A DNA stretch of 64,000 bases from Arthrobacter hankyongi (GCF_022012395.1 NZ_JAKLTQ010000003.1:243017-307016); one strand, 5' to 3'; numbered from the stretch's first letter, positions 10,018 through 19,449 are shown. A program made the numbers and translations. Notes: generated from the letters alone by a model not told the origin.

Positions 10018-10033
10018 TACGGTGTTGAGAATG
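10018..10033 (+). promoter_or_regulatory. Leaderless promoter of the GlpR/SepX-like gene
   Basis: TACGGT at 10018-10023 is followed by seven bases and ATG 10031, in frame. No ribosome-binding site is present. Confidence 0.45.
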
Positions 10034-11059
10034 GACATCCGAAGCTCAGTGATCTTTGCGGTCATCATCGGGCTTTGGCTTGCCTGGGTGGCGCCGTACG
10101 TACTCCGCTTCCAGACCGAAGCGGCCCTGGCCGAAGCAGCCGCAGGCCGGAGAATATCAATGGATTCTGCACCAGCCGGCGGAGCAGCTGCCGGCCCTCA
10201 GGGGATGATCATGGAGAACACAGCCCGTTCGACGCCGTCCGGACACGCAGGACCGGCACCTGCGGCCGCCGGCGCCGCCTTCCGGATCCGGTGGGGCCGC
10301 ACCGTCCTTGCCCTGGTCGGCACCATGGCCGCCGCGGCGTTCGTCACCGGTACCCTGCTGGCCCTCCTGGGGGCGCTGCCGGGCAGTGTCCCGTTTACCG
10401 CCTTCCTGGTGGCCGCCGCCGTGGTGGTGACCCTGCGCAGCCTGGCCGTCCGCGACCGTGTACGCCGCGCTCGCGCCCGGCGGCAGCAGCCGCGCCGCGA
10501 AGCTGCGGCTGTCGTCGATGAACCGCAGCAGCCCGTCCAACGCCGGGAGACCGTGCTGTTCAACGGTGCCGAGTCGGAGGAATCTCCCGCGGCCGGGGCG
10601 CAGCCGGCGCCGTTGACGGCCGAGCAGTTGCGGGCTGAGGCTCTGAAAGTCGCCGCACAGGCCGCGCGGAACGCTGCGGCAGCCGCTCCCGGGGCGGCCT
10701 GGCAGCCGGTCGAGGTGCCGAAGCCGACCTACGTTGCCGCCGCGAAGGCCGAACGTCCCGCTCCCGAGCCGTTGCCGGCGCCCGAGGTGAAGAAGCCGGC
10801 CGCCAAGGTCAACATCAAGCAGGATGCCGCGCTCAAGGCTTCGGCCGCCGCCGAGGCCGCCGCTGCCGCCGCCACGGTCGCCCAGGCACCGGCGGCCCAG
10901 GCTCCGGCGGCAGGCGCCCCCGCAGCCCCGTCCGCCGCTCCGGCCGCGAACCAGGCAGCGAATCCGGCTGCGCCGGGCACCGACGGCCAGGCCGCCTCGC
11001 CGCGGCCGCAGACCGGCAAGCTCAACCTCGACGCCGTCCTGCAGCGCCGGCGCGCCTGA
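10031..11059 (+). CDS. GlpR/SepX-like membrane protein
   Basis: A 342-residue protein with an N-terminal transmembrane helix (SVIFAVIIGLWLAWVAPYVL), two further hydrophobic helices around residues 92-140, a basic stretch (RDRVRRARARRQ) and a long Ala/Pro-rich cytoplasmic tail ending NLDAVLQRRRA. This layout and the galU-acetyltransferase neighbourhood match actinobacterial GlpR/SepX, a divisome or Wag31-linked membrane protein. In other actinobacteria its partner Glp (MoeA-like) is encoded between galU and the acetyltransferase, but not here. ATG 10031 is chosen from the -10 spacing. Confidence 0.6.
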   Translation: MDIRSSVIFAVIIGLWLAWVAPYVLRFQTEAALAEAAAGRRISMDSAPAGGAAAGPQGMIMENTARSTPSGHAGPAPAAAGAAFRIRWGRTVLALVGTMAAAAFVTGTLLALLGALPGSVPFTAFLVAAAVVVTLRSLAVRDRVRRARARRQQPRREAAAVVDEPQQPVQRRETVLFNGAESEESPAAGAQPAPLTAEQLRAEALKVAAQAARNAAAAAPGAAWQPVEVPKPTYVAAAKAERPAPEPLPAPEVKKPAAKVNIKQDAALKASAAAEAAAAAATVAQAPAAQAPAAGAPAAPSAAPAANQAANPAAPGTDGQAASPRPQTGKLNLDAVLQRRRA

Positions 11060-11128
11060 GCGCGGCTGTCCGGATCCCCGCCGTCGGGCCCGTCCGGTGC
11101 AGCCCGGGACGGGTGCCGCCGTCGGGCC

Positions 11129-12847
11129 TCAGCCGTCGGCCGCCTCCTCGGCCGCGCGCCGGGCCCGGTCTGCCGCCCGCGTGCGGCCCAGTTCGTCCAG
11201 CGCACCGGCCAGTCCCATGTTTGCCGCCACCACCAGCGGCCGGCTGATTTCCGGCTGGTCGAGCACCATCCGGAAAATGGTGACCGCCTCCGAGGTCTGC
11301 CCGGTCTCCGCCAGCACCTGAGCCGCGAACAGTTCGGCGTTGCAGGCCGAGCCCGGATCGTCCGCCGCGGCGTAGAGATCCGCCGCGTGCAGGGCCGCCG
11401 ACACCGCGGCCTGGCCCCGGTCCAGCGCCCAGAGTGCCCGCGCCCGGGTGTCGCTGTAATCCGCTTCGTACCAGTGCGCACCGAATTCGCGGGCGATCTG
11501 GATGGCCTCGTCGAGTTGGCTGAGCCCGTCCGGATCCCCGGCCTCGCAGAGGGCGTGACCCAGCGCGTGCAGGGCCTGCGGCAGCACCGTATCGTCCTCC
11601 TTGGCCTTGCGTGCGGCGGCCGTGGCGGCCTCGAGGCAGACGAGGGCATCGGCTCCGCGGTTTTCGCGCGAGAGCAGCGTGCCGATTGCCAGCAGTGCCC
11701 GGGATGCCTCGGCGTACTCCCGGGCGGCATTGAACTCCGAGACGGCGTGCCGCCAACATTCGAGCGCGTCGGCGCTGTTGCCGCAGTGGCGGTGCGCGTG
11801 GCCCAGGCTCATCAGCGTCCGGGCGATATTGGACGCGCCGGCATTGGCGCGTTCCTGCCGTTCCAGCAGTTTCTCCAGCACCTCGCGGGCAAGTTCGTAT
11901 TCCTCGGCTTCGAGCAGCTGGTTGCCCAGCGCCAGCCGCAGCGTCAATTCCTCGTGCACCTCGCCGCGTTCTGCCTGCTGTACGGCTGCGCGCCACGCCA
12001 GCACCGAGGTGGCGCCGTCGCCGGCGGCCGCGCACAGCCGGGCGACGACGACGGCGGCCGAGACCGCGCCTTTGCGGACGCCGCAGGCGGCATAGAGTTC
12101 GAGCGCGGTCAGGGCGAATTCGAGCGCCTGGTCGTCGTGTTCGCCGCTGCCGGCGGCCAGGTTCGCCTTCAGCAGCCACATGGATGCCAGCAGCGCCCGG
12201 TTGGCAGGCATGGACAACAGTCGGTCCGCGGTGGCGATCGCCCGGCGCGGGTGGTCGGTCATCACATAGGTGTGCGCCAGGTACATCAGCGCCCCCGAGA
12301 GGCTGTCCGGCCTGCGGCCGGCGGCATAGCCCTGGACCGCCCGTTCCAGCAGTTTCAGGGCCTGCGGCTTGGTCCCGTTCCGCGACCGGGCGACGGCGAC
12401 CGCGAGTTGGAGGTCGGCCAGGACCGCCGGCGGGGCCTTGGCCTCGGACAGCTGTTCGAGGGCGGCCTCGAGCAGCGGCAGGTCCCGCTCGGTGGCCTCC
12501 CGGAACAGCAGGGTGCCCAGATCCGCCTCCACCGCGGCCTGGATGTCCTGGCCTGCGTCCTTCAGCACCCGGATGCGTTCGCGCAGGTACTTCTCGGCGT
12601 CCGTGTGCCGGCCGGCCAACTGGCTGACGGCGACCAGGACCGAATAAAGCGCAAGGATGGTCTCGGTTTCGACCGGTGCGGCACGCTTGAGTCCGGCCCG
12701 GGCCATAAACACGGCGCCGAGGTTGTCTTCGGCGTAGGCCGCCTCGTAGGCGCGGTCCAGGCAGTCCCGGGCGCTGGCCGGGATCGTGCCAGGCTCGGGG
12801 GCCTCGGTATTGAGGACCCGCCGCAGCCGGGCTTCGGTATCAGGCAT
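11129..12847 (-). CDS. Tetratricopeptide-repeat protein
   Basis: A 572-residue, Ala/Leu/Glu-rich, largely helical protein made of successive TPR-like helix pairs, for example ALMYLAHTYVMTDHPRRAIA, LMSLGHAHRHCGNSADALEC and ALHALGHALCEAGDPDGLSQ. No catalytic or membrane segment is visible. It probably acts as a protein-interaction scaffold; the partner is unknown. It is convergent with the GlpR/SepX-like gene, and a 7-bp stem-loop (11089-11095 with 11107-11113) lies between them. Confidence 0.7.
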   Translation of the reverse strand: MPDTEARLRRVLNTEAPEPGTIPASARDCLDRAYEAAYAEDNLGAVFMARAGLKRAAPVETETILALYSVLVAVSQLAGRHTDAEKYLRERIRVLKDAGQDIQAAVEADLGTLLFREATERDLPLLEAALEQLSEAKAPPAVLADLQLAVAVARSRNGTKPQALKLLERAVQGYAAGRRPDSLSGALMYLAHTYVMTDHPRRAIATADRLLSMPANRALLASMWLLKANLAAGSGEHDDQALEFALTALELYAACGVRKGAVSAAVVVARLCAAAGDGATSVLAWRAAVQQAERGEVHEELTLRLALGNQLLEAEEYELAREVLEKLLERQERANAGASNIARTLMSLGHAHRHCGNSADALECWRHAVSEFNAAREYAEASRALLAIGTLLSRENRGADALVCLEAATAAARKAKEDDTVLPQALHALGHALCEAGDPDGLSQLDEAIQIAREFGAHWYEADYSDTRARALWALDRGQAAVSAALHAADLYAAADDPGSACNAELFAAQVLAETGQTSEAVTIFRMVLDQPEISRPLVVAANMGLAGALDELGRTRAADRARRAAEEAADG

Positions 12848-13040
12848 GGCCGTACCCCGCCGATCCGGGGCAGGATGCGCCCGGGGTGCGTTTGGACCTG
12901 GTCCCCATGATGTCAGTTCTAACCCTCAGCTCGATGCCGTGCAAATAGCACTTTCTCCGGTGCCCGGGGATGGTTCCGGCGCACGGGTATTTACACGTCG
13001 AACCATTTTATGCGGAAGCGGGCCCGGTCCGTGCAGCCAC

Positions 13041-13083
13041 TTGCAAAGATTCATTTGCAAAGATTTCTTTGCATCGCTAGGGT
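13041..13083 (+). promoter_or_regulatory. Promoter and palindromic operator of the ArsR-type regulator gene
   Basis: TTGCAA (13055-13060), 17 bases and TAGGGT (13078-13083) form a promoter whose start would fall at ATG 13091, seven bases on (leaderless). A perfect palindrome, GCAAAGA-TT-TCTTTGC at 13057-13072, covers the spacer, and a third half-site TTGCAAAGATT lies at 13041-13051. The position fits autorepression by the gene product. Confidence 0.65.
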
Positions 13084-13090
13084 GGTGCCC

Positions 13091-13744
13091 ATGGAAAGCA
13101 GGACATCCGTCCCCGGCCTGCCGGCCGCCGGGGACGTCGCGCAGGAGGTGGGGCACACCGTCGTCGGCGCCGCGGCCCTGAAGGCGCTGGCCCATCCGCT
13201 GCGGATCCGCCTGCTGGAGGAGCTTTCCCGCTATGGCGCGCAGACCGCCAGCGGCCTGGCCACCCGGCTGGGGGAGTCCAGCGGGTCCACCAGCTACCAC
13301 CTGCGCCAGCTCGCCAAGCACGGGCTGGTGCGCGAGGTCCGGGACCGGGGCACCGCCCGGGAACGGTGGTGGGAGCGCCCGCCCGGACCGCTGGTGGTGG
13401 CCACACCCGGACTTGCCACCAGCCCGGCCACCCGGACTGCCGCACGGCTGGTGTCGCGTGAGTTCGAGCGCGGCCGCGCGCAGGCGCTGGCGGAATTCAT
13501 GGACCACGGCGTGGACCAGCTGGACCCGCAGTGGACCGAAGCGGCGATTATTTCCACCTCAAGCCTGCACCTGACCGTGGAGCAGCTGCGCGAGGTGTCG
13601 GAAAAGGCCGAACGCTACGTGCGTTCGCTCGCCGGGCAGTACCCCAACGAACCGGGCGCCGAAGGAACACTCCCGGTGCAGCTGCATCTGAATGTTTTCC
13701 CGTTGATGGACGGACGGGCCGCTGGTCCGCCGCCAGGAAAGTGA
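13091..13744 (+). CDS. ArsR-type winged-helix transcriptional regulator
   Basis: A 217-residue protein with an N-terminal helix-turn-helix: ALAHPLRIRLLEELSRYG, then TASGLATRLGESSGSTSYHLRQLAKHGLVREV, the ArsR/HTH_20 pattern. The wing carries RWWERP. The C-terminal half (about residues 110-217) is helical with no metal-binding cysteines, so it is not a classical metal sensor. ATG 13091 is chosen because of the well-formed promoter and operator directly upstream. The target is probably itself and the small downstream gene. Confidence 0.82.
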   Translation: MESRTSVPGLPAAGDVAQEVGHTVVGAAALKALAHPLRIRLLEELSRYGAQTASGLATRLGESSGSTSYHLRQLAKHGLVREVRDRGTARERWWERPPGPLVVATPGLATSPATRTAARLVSREFERGRAQALAEFMDHGVDQLDPQWTEAAIISTSSLHLTVEQLREVSEKAERYVRSLAGQYPNEPGAEGTLPVQLHLNVFPLMDGRAAGPPPGK

Positions 13745-13751
13745 GTTCGTC

Positions 13752-13946
13752 ATGGCATCGGTTTCCCGCGGCGCCGGCACCCTGCTGATCCGCACCGGGC
13801 GCGCCCTGGTCGCCGCCGGACTGCGGCTGGCGGGCAGGCCGGCAGCCGCAGCAGCCGTCCGGCGCTACCGGGAGCGTTACCGGGAGTATGAAGAACGGCG
13901 CAGCCGGCTCCTGGCCCTGGGCCACAGCGCCCTGCCGCTGCTTTAA
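13752..13946 (+). CDS. Small basic hypothetical protein
   Basis: A 64-residue frame starting seven bases after the regulator gene, preceded by AGGAAAG at some distance. It encodes an Ala/Arg-rich protein with RRYRERYREYEERRSR. The position after an autoregulated ArsR-type gene supports a real second gene of the operon, as small basic ORFs are common there, but no family is recognised and high-GC DNA readily makes such frames. Confidence 0.4.
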   Translation: MASVSRGAGTLLIRTGRALVAAGLRLAGRPAAAAAVRRYRERYREYEERRSRLLALGHSALPLL

Positions 13947-13989
13947 GACATCTAGGCACCGTAAACACAGCCCGAACGGGAGCTTCGCC

Positions 13990-14004
13990 TAGATTGGAGC
14001 CATG
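13990..14004 (+). promoter_or_regulatory. Leaderless promoter of the NUDIX gene
   Basis: TAGATT at 13990-13995 is followed by six bases and ATG 14002. Confidence 0.45.
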
Positions 14005-14430
14005 GACTTCGACACACGGGTGGGCGCCTACGGCATCATCATCCGGGACAACGCACTGCTGCTGGCCCGCTGGATCGAGGCTGGAACACCGCGCTGGACC
14101 TTGCCCGGCGGCGGACTGCAGCTCGGCGAGGACGCTCCCACCGGGGCGGTGCGCGAAATCTTCGAGGAAACCGGCTACCAGGCCAGCCTGGGCCCGCTGC
14201 TGGGCGTGGACAGCAAGCACATTCCGGCCGGGCGCCGGCTGCATGGCACCAGGCCGCTGCACGCGCTGCGCATCATCTACGACGCCAGCATTACCGGCGG
14301 CGAGCTCCGGCATGAAGTCGACGGTTCCACCGACCAAGCGCGCTGGGTGCCACTGGACGAGGTGCCGGCGCTTGAGCGCGTGGACCTGGTGGACGTCGGA
14401 CTGCGCCTGCACTTCGCCCGAGGCACCTGA
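14002..14430 (+). CDS. NUDIX hydrolase
   Basis: A 142-residue protein with a canonical NUDIX box: G-x5-E-x7-REIFEETGY, starting at GGLQLGE near residue 38. It should hydrolyse a nucleoside diphosphate linked to another group; the substrate cannot be read from the sequence. It stands alone with its own promoter. Confidence 0.9.
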   Translation: MDFDTRVGAYGIIIRDNALLLARWIEAGTPRWTLPGGGLQLGEDAPTGAVREIFEETGYQASLGPLLGVDSKHIPAGRRLHGTRPLHALRIIYDASITGGELRHEVDGSTDQARWVPLDEVPALERVDLVDVGLRLHFARGT

Positions 14431-14526
14431 GCGGTAACTGCCGCTAGCGGCGCCGATGTGGTTAGACTCGGTCCACAAGCACCCTGCGGCCGGCCCGCCG
14501 CAGGCTCCGACGGAAGGCCCCGTACC

Positions 14527-15675
14527 ATGACCGAGCACCCATCGGTGCCCGCAGGCACCGTCAGTCCCCAAGCCAAGCCCGCCGCCGGCGCTGCCGGCAG
14601 CGGGCCGATGGTGTGCTTCCGCAACGTTTCCAAGCTGTATCCGGGCGGGCAGCCGGCCGTCGAGAACCTCACCTTGGACATCGACCGGGGGGCCATCACC
14701 GTCTTTGTCGGACCCTCGGGCTGTGGCAAGACCACCTCGCTGCGGATGATCAACAGAATGGTTGAGCCGAGCGCCGGCACCGTGCTGGTTGACGGTACCG
14801 ACGTGGCCCGGCGGCCGGCCGCGGCCCTGCGCCGCACGATGGGCTACGTGATGCAGTCGGCAGGGCTGCTGCCGCACCGTACGGTGCTGGACAACATTGC
14901 CACAGTGCCGCGGCTGAACGGCGTCCCCAAGGCGCAGGCCAGGCGCCGTGCGCGCGAACTGCTCGACGTCGTCGGACTGTCTGGGGACCTGGGCGGGCGC
15001 TATCCGGCCCAGCTCTCCGGCGGCCAGCAGCAGCGTGTGGGCGTTGCCCGGGCGCTGGCAGCAGATCCGCCCATCCTCCTGATGGACGAGCCGTTCAGCG
15101 CCGTCGATCCGGTGGTTCGGGCCGAGCTGCAGCAGGAACTGCTCCGGCTCCAGCAGGACCTGGCCAAGACCATCGTTTTCGTCACCCACGATATCGACGA
15201 GGCGGTGGTGCTGGGGGACAAGGTAGCCGTATTCGCCACCGGCGGCCGGCTGGCGCAGTTCGCCCCGCCGGCGGAGATTTTGCGTGCCCCGGTGGATGAC
15301 TTCGTGGCAGGCTTTGTCGGCCGGGACCGCGGGTTCCGGGCCCTCGGCTTCGATTCTGCCGACGGGCTGGTGCTGGAGCCGGCACGCACCGCCGCGGCAG
15401 GCAGCCTCGCCGATGCCGCGCCCGGCGGCTGGCTGCTGGTGACCGACGACGCCGGACGTCCGGCCGGCTGGCTGCCGCCCGGGGCGCGCGGCCACGGTGC
15501 GGTGGTGACCGGCGGGTCGCTCTTTGTCCTCGGCTCCAGCCTGCGCCAGGCCTTGGACTCGGCGCTGTCCTCGCCGTCGGGCAAGGGTGTGGCCGTGGAT
15601 GCCGGCGGCCGGGTGGCCGGGCTGGTGGACGCCGGGACCGTGCTGCGCCTGATCCGTGCGGACCGGCACGCCTGA
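14527..15675 (+). CDS. Osmolyte/betaine ABC transporter ATP-binding protein (OpuCA/ProV-like)
   Basis: A 382-residue ATPase with Walker A GPSGCGKTT, signature LSGGQQQRVGVARAL, Walker B ILLMDEPF and H-loop FVTHD. A C-terminal extension of about 120 residues with weak CBS-like character (AVDAGGRVAGLVDAGTVL) matches OpuCA-type subunits. First gene of a four-gene operon with two permeases and a lipoprotein; the whole should import glycine betaine, choline or a related compatible solute. The stop overlaps the next ATG by one base. Confidence 0.88.
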   Translation: MTEHPSVPAGTVSPQAKPAAGAAGSGPMVCFRNVSKLYPGGQPAVENLTLDIDRGAITVFVGPSGCGKTTSLRMINRMVEPSAGTVLVDGTDVARRPAAALRRTMGYVMQSAGLLPHRTVLDNIATVPRLNGVPKAQARRRARELLDVVGLSGDLGGRYPAQLSGGQQQRVGVARALAADPPILLMDEPFSAVDPVVRAELQQELLRLQQDLAKTIVFVTHDIDEAVVLGDKVAVFATGGRLAQFAPPAEILRAPVDDFVAGFVGRDRGFRALGFDSADGLVLEPARTAAAGSLADAAPGGWLLVTDDAGRPAGWLPPGARGHGAVVTGGSLFVLGSSLRQALDSALSSPSGKGVAVDAGGRVAGLVDAGTVLRLIRADRHA

Positions 15676-16394
15676 TGCAGTGGTTCCTGGCCAACTTCCC
15701 CTATGTGATGGGGCTGACCGGGCTGCACCTGTACCAGGCCATGCTGCCGCTGGTGCTGGGCTTCCTCATCTCCCTGCCGCTGGGCTACCTGGCCTGGCGG
15801 ATCCGGCCCATCCGCGGGGTGATCCTGTCCGTGAGTTCGGTGCTCTACACCATTCCGTCGCTGGCGCTGTTCGTGTTCCTGCCGGTGGTGCTGGGCACCA
15901 AAATCCTGGACATGGCCAACCTGATCGTGGCCCTGACGCTCTACGCCGTGGCGCTGCTGGTGCGTGCGGTGGTGGACGCGCTCAATTCCATCGACGACGG
16001 CGTCCGGCAGGCGGCCGAGGCGATGGGGTACCGCCCGCTGCGGCAGCTCTTCACCGTGGACCTGCCGCTGGCCCTGCCGGTCCTGTTCGCCGGTCTGCGG
16101 GTGGTCTCGGTGAGCAACATTTCGCTGGCCAGCGTCGGCGCCGTGATCGGCATCCAGAACCTGGGCGTGCTGTTCACCGACGGGCTGCTGCGCTCCTTCA
16201 TGACCGAGATCCTGGTCGGCATCATCCTCATCCTGGTCCTGGCGGTGCTGCTTGACGGGGTGCTGGTGCTGACCGAACGGCTGCTGACGCCCTGGCTCCG
16301 GCACGGCCGGGGCGCACGGGCCGACACCCCGAACCGCGCCGGCGGCCGGCCCGGCCAGCAGCCGGACGCGGCAGAAACGGCGATCCTGACATGA
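15675..16394 (+). CDS. Osmolyte ABC transporter permease 1 (OpuCB-like)
   Basis: A 239-residue membrane protein with about five to six hydrophobic helices and the binding-protein-dependent permease loop EAMGYRPLRQLFTVDLPLALPVLFAGLR (EAA motif). It is coupled to the ATPase by a one-base overlap and to the second permease by a four-base ATGA overlap. Confidence 0.88.
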   Translation: MQWFLANFPYVMGLTGLHLYQAMLPLVLGFLISLPLGYLAWRIRPIRGVILSVSSVLYTIPSLALFVFLPVVLGTKILDMANLIVALTLYAVALLVRAVVDALNSIDDGVRQAAEAMGYRPLRQLFTVDLPLALPVLFAGLRVVSVSNISLASVGAVIGIQNLGVLFTDGLLRSFMTEILVGIILILVLAVLLDGVLVLTERLLTPWLRHGRGARADTPNRAGGRPGQQPDAAETAILT

Positions 16395-17110
16395 ACCTGT
16401 TCCAGCAGGTCGCCGCCTGGTTCTCCGACCCGGCCAATTGGTCCGGGCCCGACGGCGTGCCCGCCCGGCTGGGCGAGCACCTGTTCTACAGTGCCCTCAC
16501 GCTGCTCATCGCCGCGGCCGTCGCCATCCCGCTGGGCCTGTATGTCGGGCACACCGGCCGGGGCCGGGTCGCCGTCGTCTCCGGCACGAGTGCGCTGCGC
16601 GCGCTGCCCACGCTCGGACTGCTGACCCTATTCGTGCTCCTGCTGGGCATCGGGCTGATGCCGCCGATCTATGCCTTGGTCATCCTCACCGTCCCGCCGC
16701 TGCTGGCCGGCACCTATGCCGGCATCGCCGCCGTGGACCGCCAGCTGGTGGACGCGGCCCGGGGCCTGGGCATGACCGAATGGCAGATCCTGTCCAAGGT
16801 GGAACTGCCCAACGCCCTGCCGGTGATGCTGGGCGGATTCCGCGCCGCAGTGCTGCAGGTCATCGCTACCGTCGCCGTCGTCGCCTACATTAACCTCGGC
16901 GGCCTCGGCCGGTTCCTGATCGACGGGCTGGCGGTCCGCGATCCGGTGCGCATGTTGGCCGGCGCCCTCCTGATTGCGGCCCTGGCGCTGCTGGTGGACG
17001 GGCTGCTGGCCCTGGTCCAGCGGTTCGCGGTGTCGCCGGGCCTGAAGACTGCCCGGGCCGGCCAGGCCCGGGAAGCCACGAATGCCGGTGCATTGGGCAC
17101 TGGACGTTAG
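16391..17110 (+). CDS. Osmolyte ABC transporter permease 2 (OpuCD-like)
   Basis: A 239-residue permease with several hydrophobic segments and the EAA-type loop DAARGLGMTEWQILSKVELP followed by NALPVMLGGFRAA. It pairs with the upstream permease to form the channel. The ATG overlaps the previous stop as ATGA. Confidence 0.88.
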   Translation: MNLFQQVAAWFSDPANWSGPDGVPARLGEHLFYSALTLLIAAAVAIPLGLYVGHTGRGRVAVVSGTSALRALPTLGLLTLFVLLLGIGLMPPIYALVILTVPPLLAGTYAGIAAVDRQLVDAARGLGMTEWQILSKVELPNALPVMLGGFRAAVLQVIATVAVVAYINLGGLGRFLIDGLAVRDPVRMLAGALLIAALALLVDGLLALVQRFAVSPGLKTARAGQAREATNAGALGTGR

Positions 17111-17132
17111 TCGGAAATCAAAGGAGAACACC

Positions 17133-18113
17133 ATGATCAACCGGGTCCATCGCACCCGCCCCGGAGCCGTCCGCCGCCGGGCGCAGGCCGTGCCGCTGCT
17201 GGCCGCTGCCGCCACGCTGCTGCTGACGCTCGCCGGCTGTGGCGCGAACTCTAATCCGCTGGGCGATACGTCCTCGCAGCCGGCGGCCAGCGGCACGGCG
17301 TCGGGCCCGTTGGTGGTCGGTTCCAGCGGCGGTACGGAAAGCCAGACCATCGCCGAACTCTACGCGGGCGCCCTGCGCTCGGCCGGGATCGAGGTCTCCA
17401 CCAAGCCGGGCATCGGCTCCCGCGAGGTCTACGTCAAGGCCGTGGAGGAAGGCTCCGTGGACATCATCCCCGACTACAGCGGCAACCTGCTGCTGTTCCT
17501 GGACGGCAAGGCCACCGCCGCCGCGGCACCGGACGTGATGGCTGCCCTGCCCGCCGCGCTGCCGGCGGGATTGAAGGTACTGAAGGCCGCCCCCGCCGAA
17601 AGCAAGGACGCCATGGTGGTGACCCAGGCCACGGCGGAAAAGTACAAGCTGGCGTCGATCGAAGACATGGCCAAGGTCTGCGGCGAGCTGACCATCGGGG
17701 CCAACCCGGAATTCAAGGAGCGCGAATACGGACTGCCGGGCCTGAAGTCCAAGTATGACTGCGTGCCCAAAGGCTTCGAGCCGATCAACGACTACGGCGG
17801 CCCCACCACGCTGAACGCCCTCTTGACGGACAAGATCCAGGTGGCCGATATTTACACCACCACCCCGTCCATCGAGGACAATGACCTGGTGGTCCTGGCG
17901 GACCCGAAGAACAACTTCATCGCCCAGCAGGTCGTACCCCTGGTCCGGGCGGACAAGGTCGGCGCGGAAGCAGCCGCCGTGCTGGACAAGGTTTCGGACC
18001 AGTTGACCACCGCCGACCTGGTGGACCTGAACCGGCAGGTCAGCGGCGACGAGAAGCGCAGCCCCGCGGACGCGGCGGCGGACTGGCTGGCAGCGAAGGG
18101 ATTCACAAAGTAA
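17133..18113 (+). CDS. Osmolyte ABC transporter substrate-binding lipoprotein (OpuCC-like)
   Basis: A 326-residue OpuAC-domain protein. AAAGGAG lies upstream of ATG 17133. The signal peptide has a basic N-terminus, a hydrophobic core and lipobox LAGC, so it is a membrane-anchored lipoprotein. SSGGTESQTIAELYAGAL opens the ligand-binding domain, and PDYSGNLLLFL and DYGGPTTLNALL are typical of the glycine betaine/choline-binding family. Last gene of the operon. Confidence 0.88.
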   Translation: MINRVHRTRPGAVRRRAQAVPLLAAAATLLLTLAGCGANSNPLGDTSSQPAASGTASGPLVVGSSGGTESQTIAELYAGALRSAGIEVSTKPGIGSREVYVKAVEEGSVDIIPDYSGNLLLFLDGKATAAAAPDVMAALPAALPAGLKVLKAAPAESKDAMVVTQATAEKYKLASIEDMAKVCGELTIGANPEFKEREYGLPGLKSKYDCVPKGFEPINDYGGPTTLNALLTDKIQVADIYTTTPSIEDNDLVVLADPKNNFIAQQVVPLVRADKVGAEAAAVLDKVSDQLTTADLVDLNRQVSGDEKRSPADAAADWLAAKGFTK

Positions 18114-18169
18114 CGCCGCGCGAAGCAAGGGTTGGACGGCCCGCCGGACCGGTATGCGAAACTGTGTAA

Positions 18170-19384
18170 ATGGTCCAGTTCAAGCAGTCCAACAAGCTCC
18201 ACAACGTCCTGTACGACATCCGCGGACCCCTGCTTGAACACGCCCAGCGGATGGAGGCCGAGGGCCACCGGATCATCAAGCTGAACATCGGCAATCCTGC
18301 GCCCTTCGGGTTCGAAGCGCCGGACGCCATCCTGGTCGACATGATCCGGAACCTGCCCACCGCCCAGGGCTACAGCGATTCGCGCGGCATTTTTTCGGCC
18401 CGCACCGCTGTCTCGCAGTACTACCAGACCCGCGGAATCCAAGACATCGGCGTAGACGATGTCTATCTGGGCAACGGCGTCAGCGAACTGATCACGATGA
18501 GCCTGCAGGCGCTGCTGAACAACGGCGACGAAGTACTCATCCCGGCCCCGGACTATCCGCTCTGGACGGCATCCGTGTCCCTGGCCGGCGGCCACCCCAT
18601 CCACTACCAGTGCGTGGAGGAGGATGGGTGGCTGCCGGACCTGGAGGACATCGAACGCAACATCACGCCCAACACCAAGGGCCTGGTGATCATCAACCCG
18701 AACAACCCCACGGGCGCGGTGTATCCGCGGCACATCCTTGAAGACATGCTGGAACTGGCGCGCCGGCACAATCTGATTGTCTTCTCGGACGAGATCTACG
18801 AAAAGATCCTGTACGACGACGCAGTGCATATCAACACCGCGCTGCTCTCGGACGACGTGCTGACCCTGACCTTCAGCGGCCTGTCCAAGGCCTACCGGGT
18901 CTGCGGCTTCCGCAGCGGCTGGATGGCTATTTCCGGCCCGAGGCACCTGGCGGCGGACTATATCGAGGGCATCAACCTGCTGACCAACATGCGCCTGTGC
19001 GCGAATGTGCCCGCCCAGCACGCCATCCAGACGGCGCTCGGCGGCCACCAGAGCATCAATGACCTGATCCTGCCCGGCGGGCGCCTGCTCGAACAGCGCA
19101 ATCTGGCCTACAAGCTGCTCAATGAAATCCCGGGCGTGAGCACCCAACAGGCCCAGGGCGCACTCTACCTGTTCCCGAAGCTGGATCCTGAGGTCTACCC
19201 GATCGAGGATGATGAGGCCTTCGCGCTGGATCTGCTCAAGCAGCAGAAGATCCTCATCTCGCACGGGCGGGCCTTCAACTGGAGCAAGCCGGACCACTTC
19301 CGGCTGGTCACCCTGCCGAACGTGGAGCTGCTCGAAGAGGCCATCGGCCGCATTGCGGAGTTCCTCGAGAGCCAGCGGGCCTAG
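18170..19384 (+). CDS. PLP-dependent aminotransferase, AlaA-like
   Basis: A 404-residue class I/II aminotransferase. NPNNPTGAV, FSDEIYEKI and the lysine motif SGLSKAYRVCGFRSGW are present. The overall sequence resembles AlaA-type alanine aminotransferases. Upstream, GAAACT six bases before the ATG may be an extended -10 of a leaderless start. Confidence 0.9.
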   Translation: MVQFKQSNKLHNVLYDIRGPLLEHAQRMEAEGHRIIKLNIGNPAPFGFEAPDAILVDMIRNLPTAQGYSDSRGIFSARTAVSQYYQTRGIQDIGVDDVYLGNGVSELITMSLQALLNNGDEVLIPAPDYPLWTASVSLAGGHPIHYQCVEEDGWLPDLEDIERNITPNTKGLVIINPNNPTGAVYPRHILEDMLELARRHNLIVFSDEIYEKILYDDAVHINTALLSDDVLTLTFSGLSKAYRVCGFRSGWMAISGPRHLAADYIEGINLLTNMRLCANVPAQHAIQTALGGHQSINDLILPGGRLLEQRNLAYKLLNEIPGVSTQQAQGALYLFPKLDPEVYPIEDDEAFALDLLKQQKILISHGRAFNWSKPDHFRLVTLPNVELLEEAIGRIAEFLESQRA

Positions 19385-19449
19385 AACGGGCATAGAATCC
19401 TTCCAGCACCGGCCGGCAGCCCAGGCTGCCCAGGAGGAGGACCGCCAGC

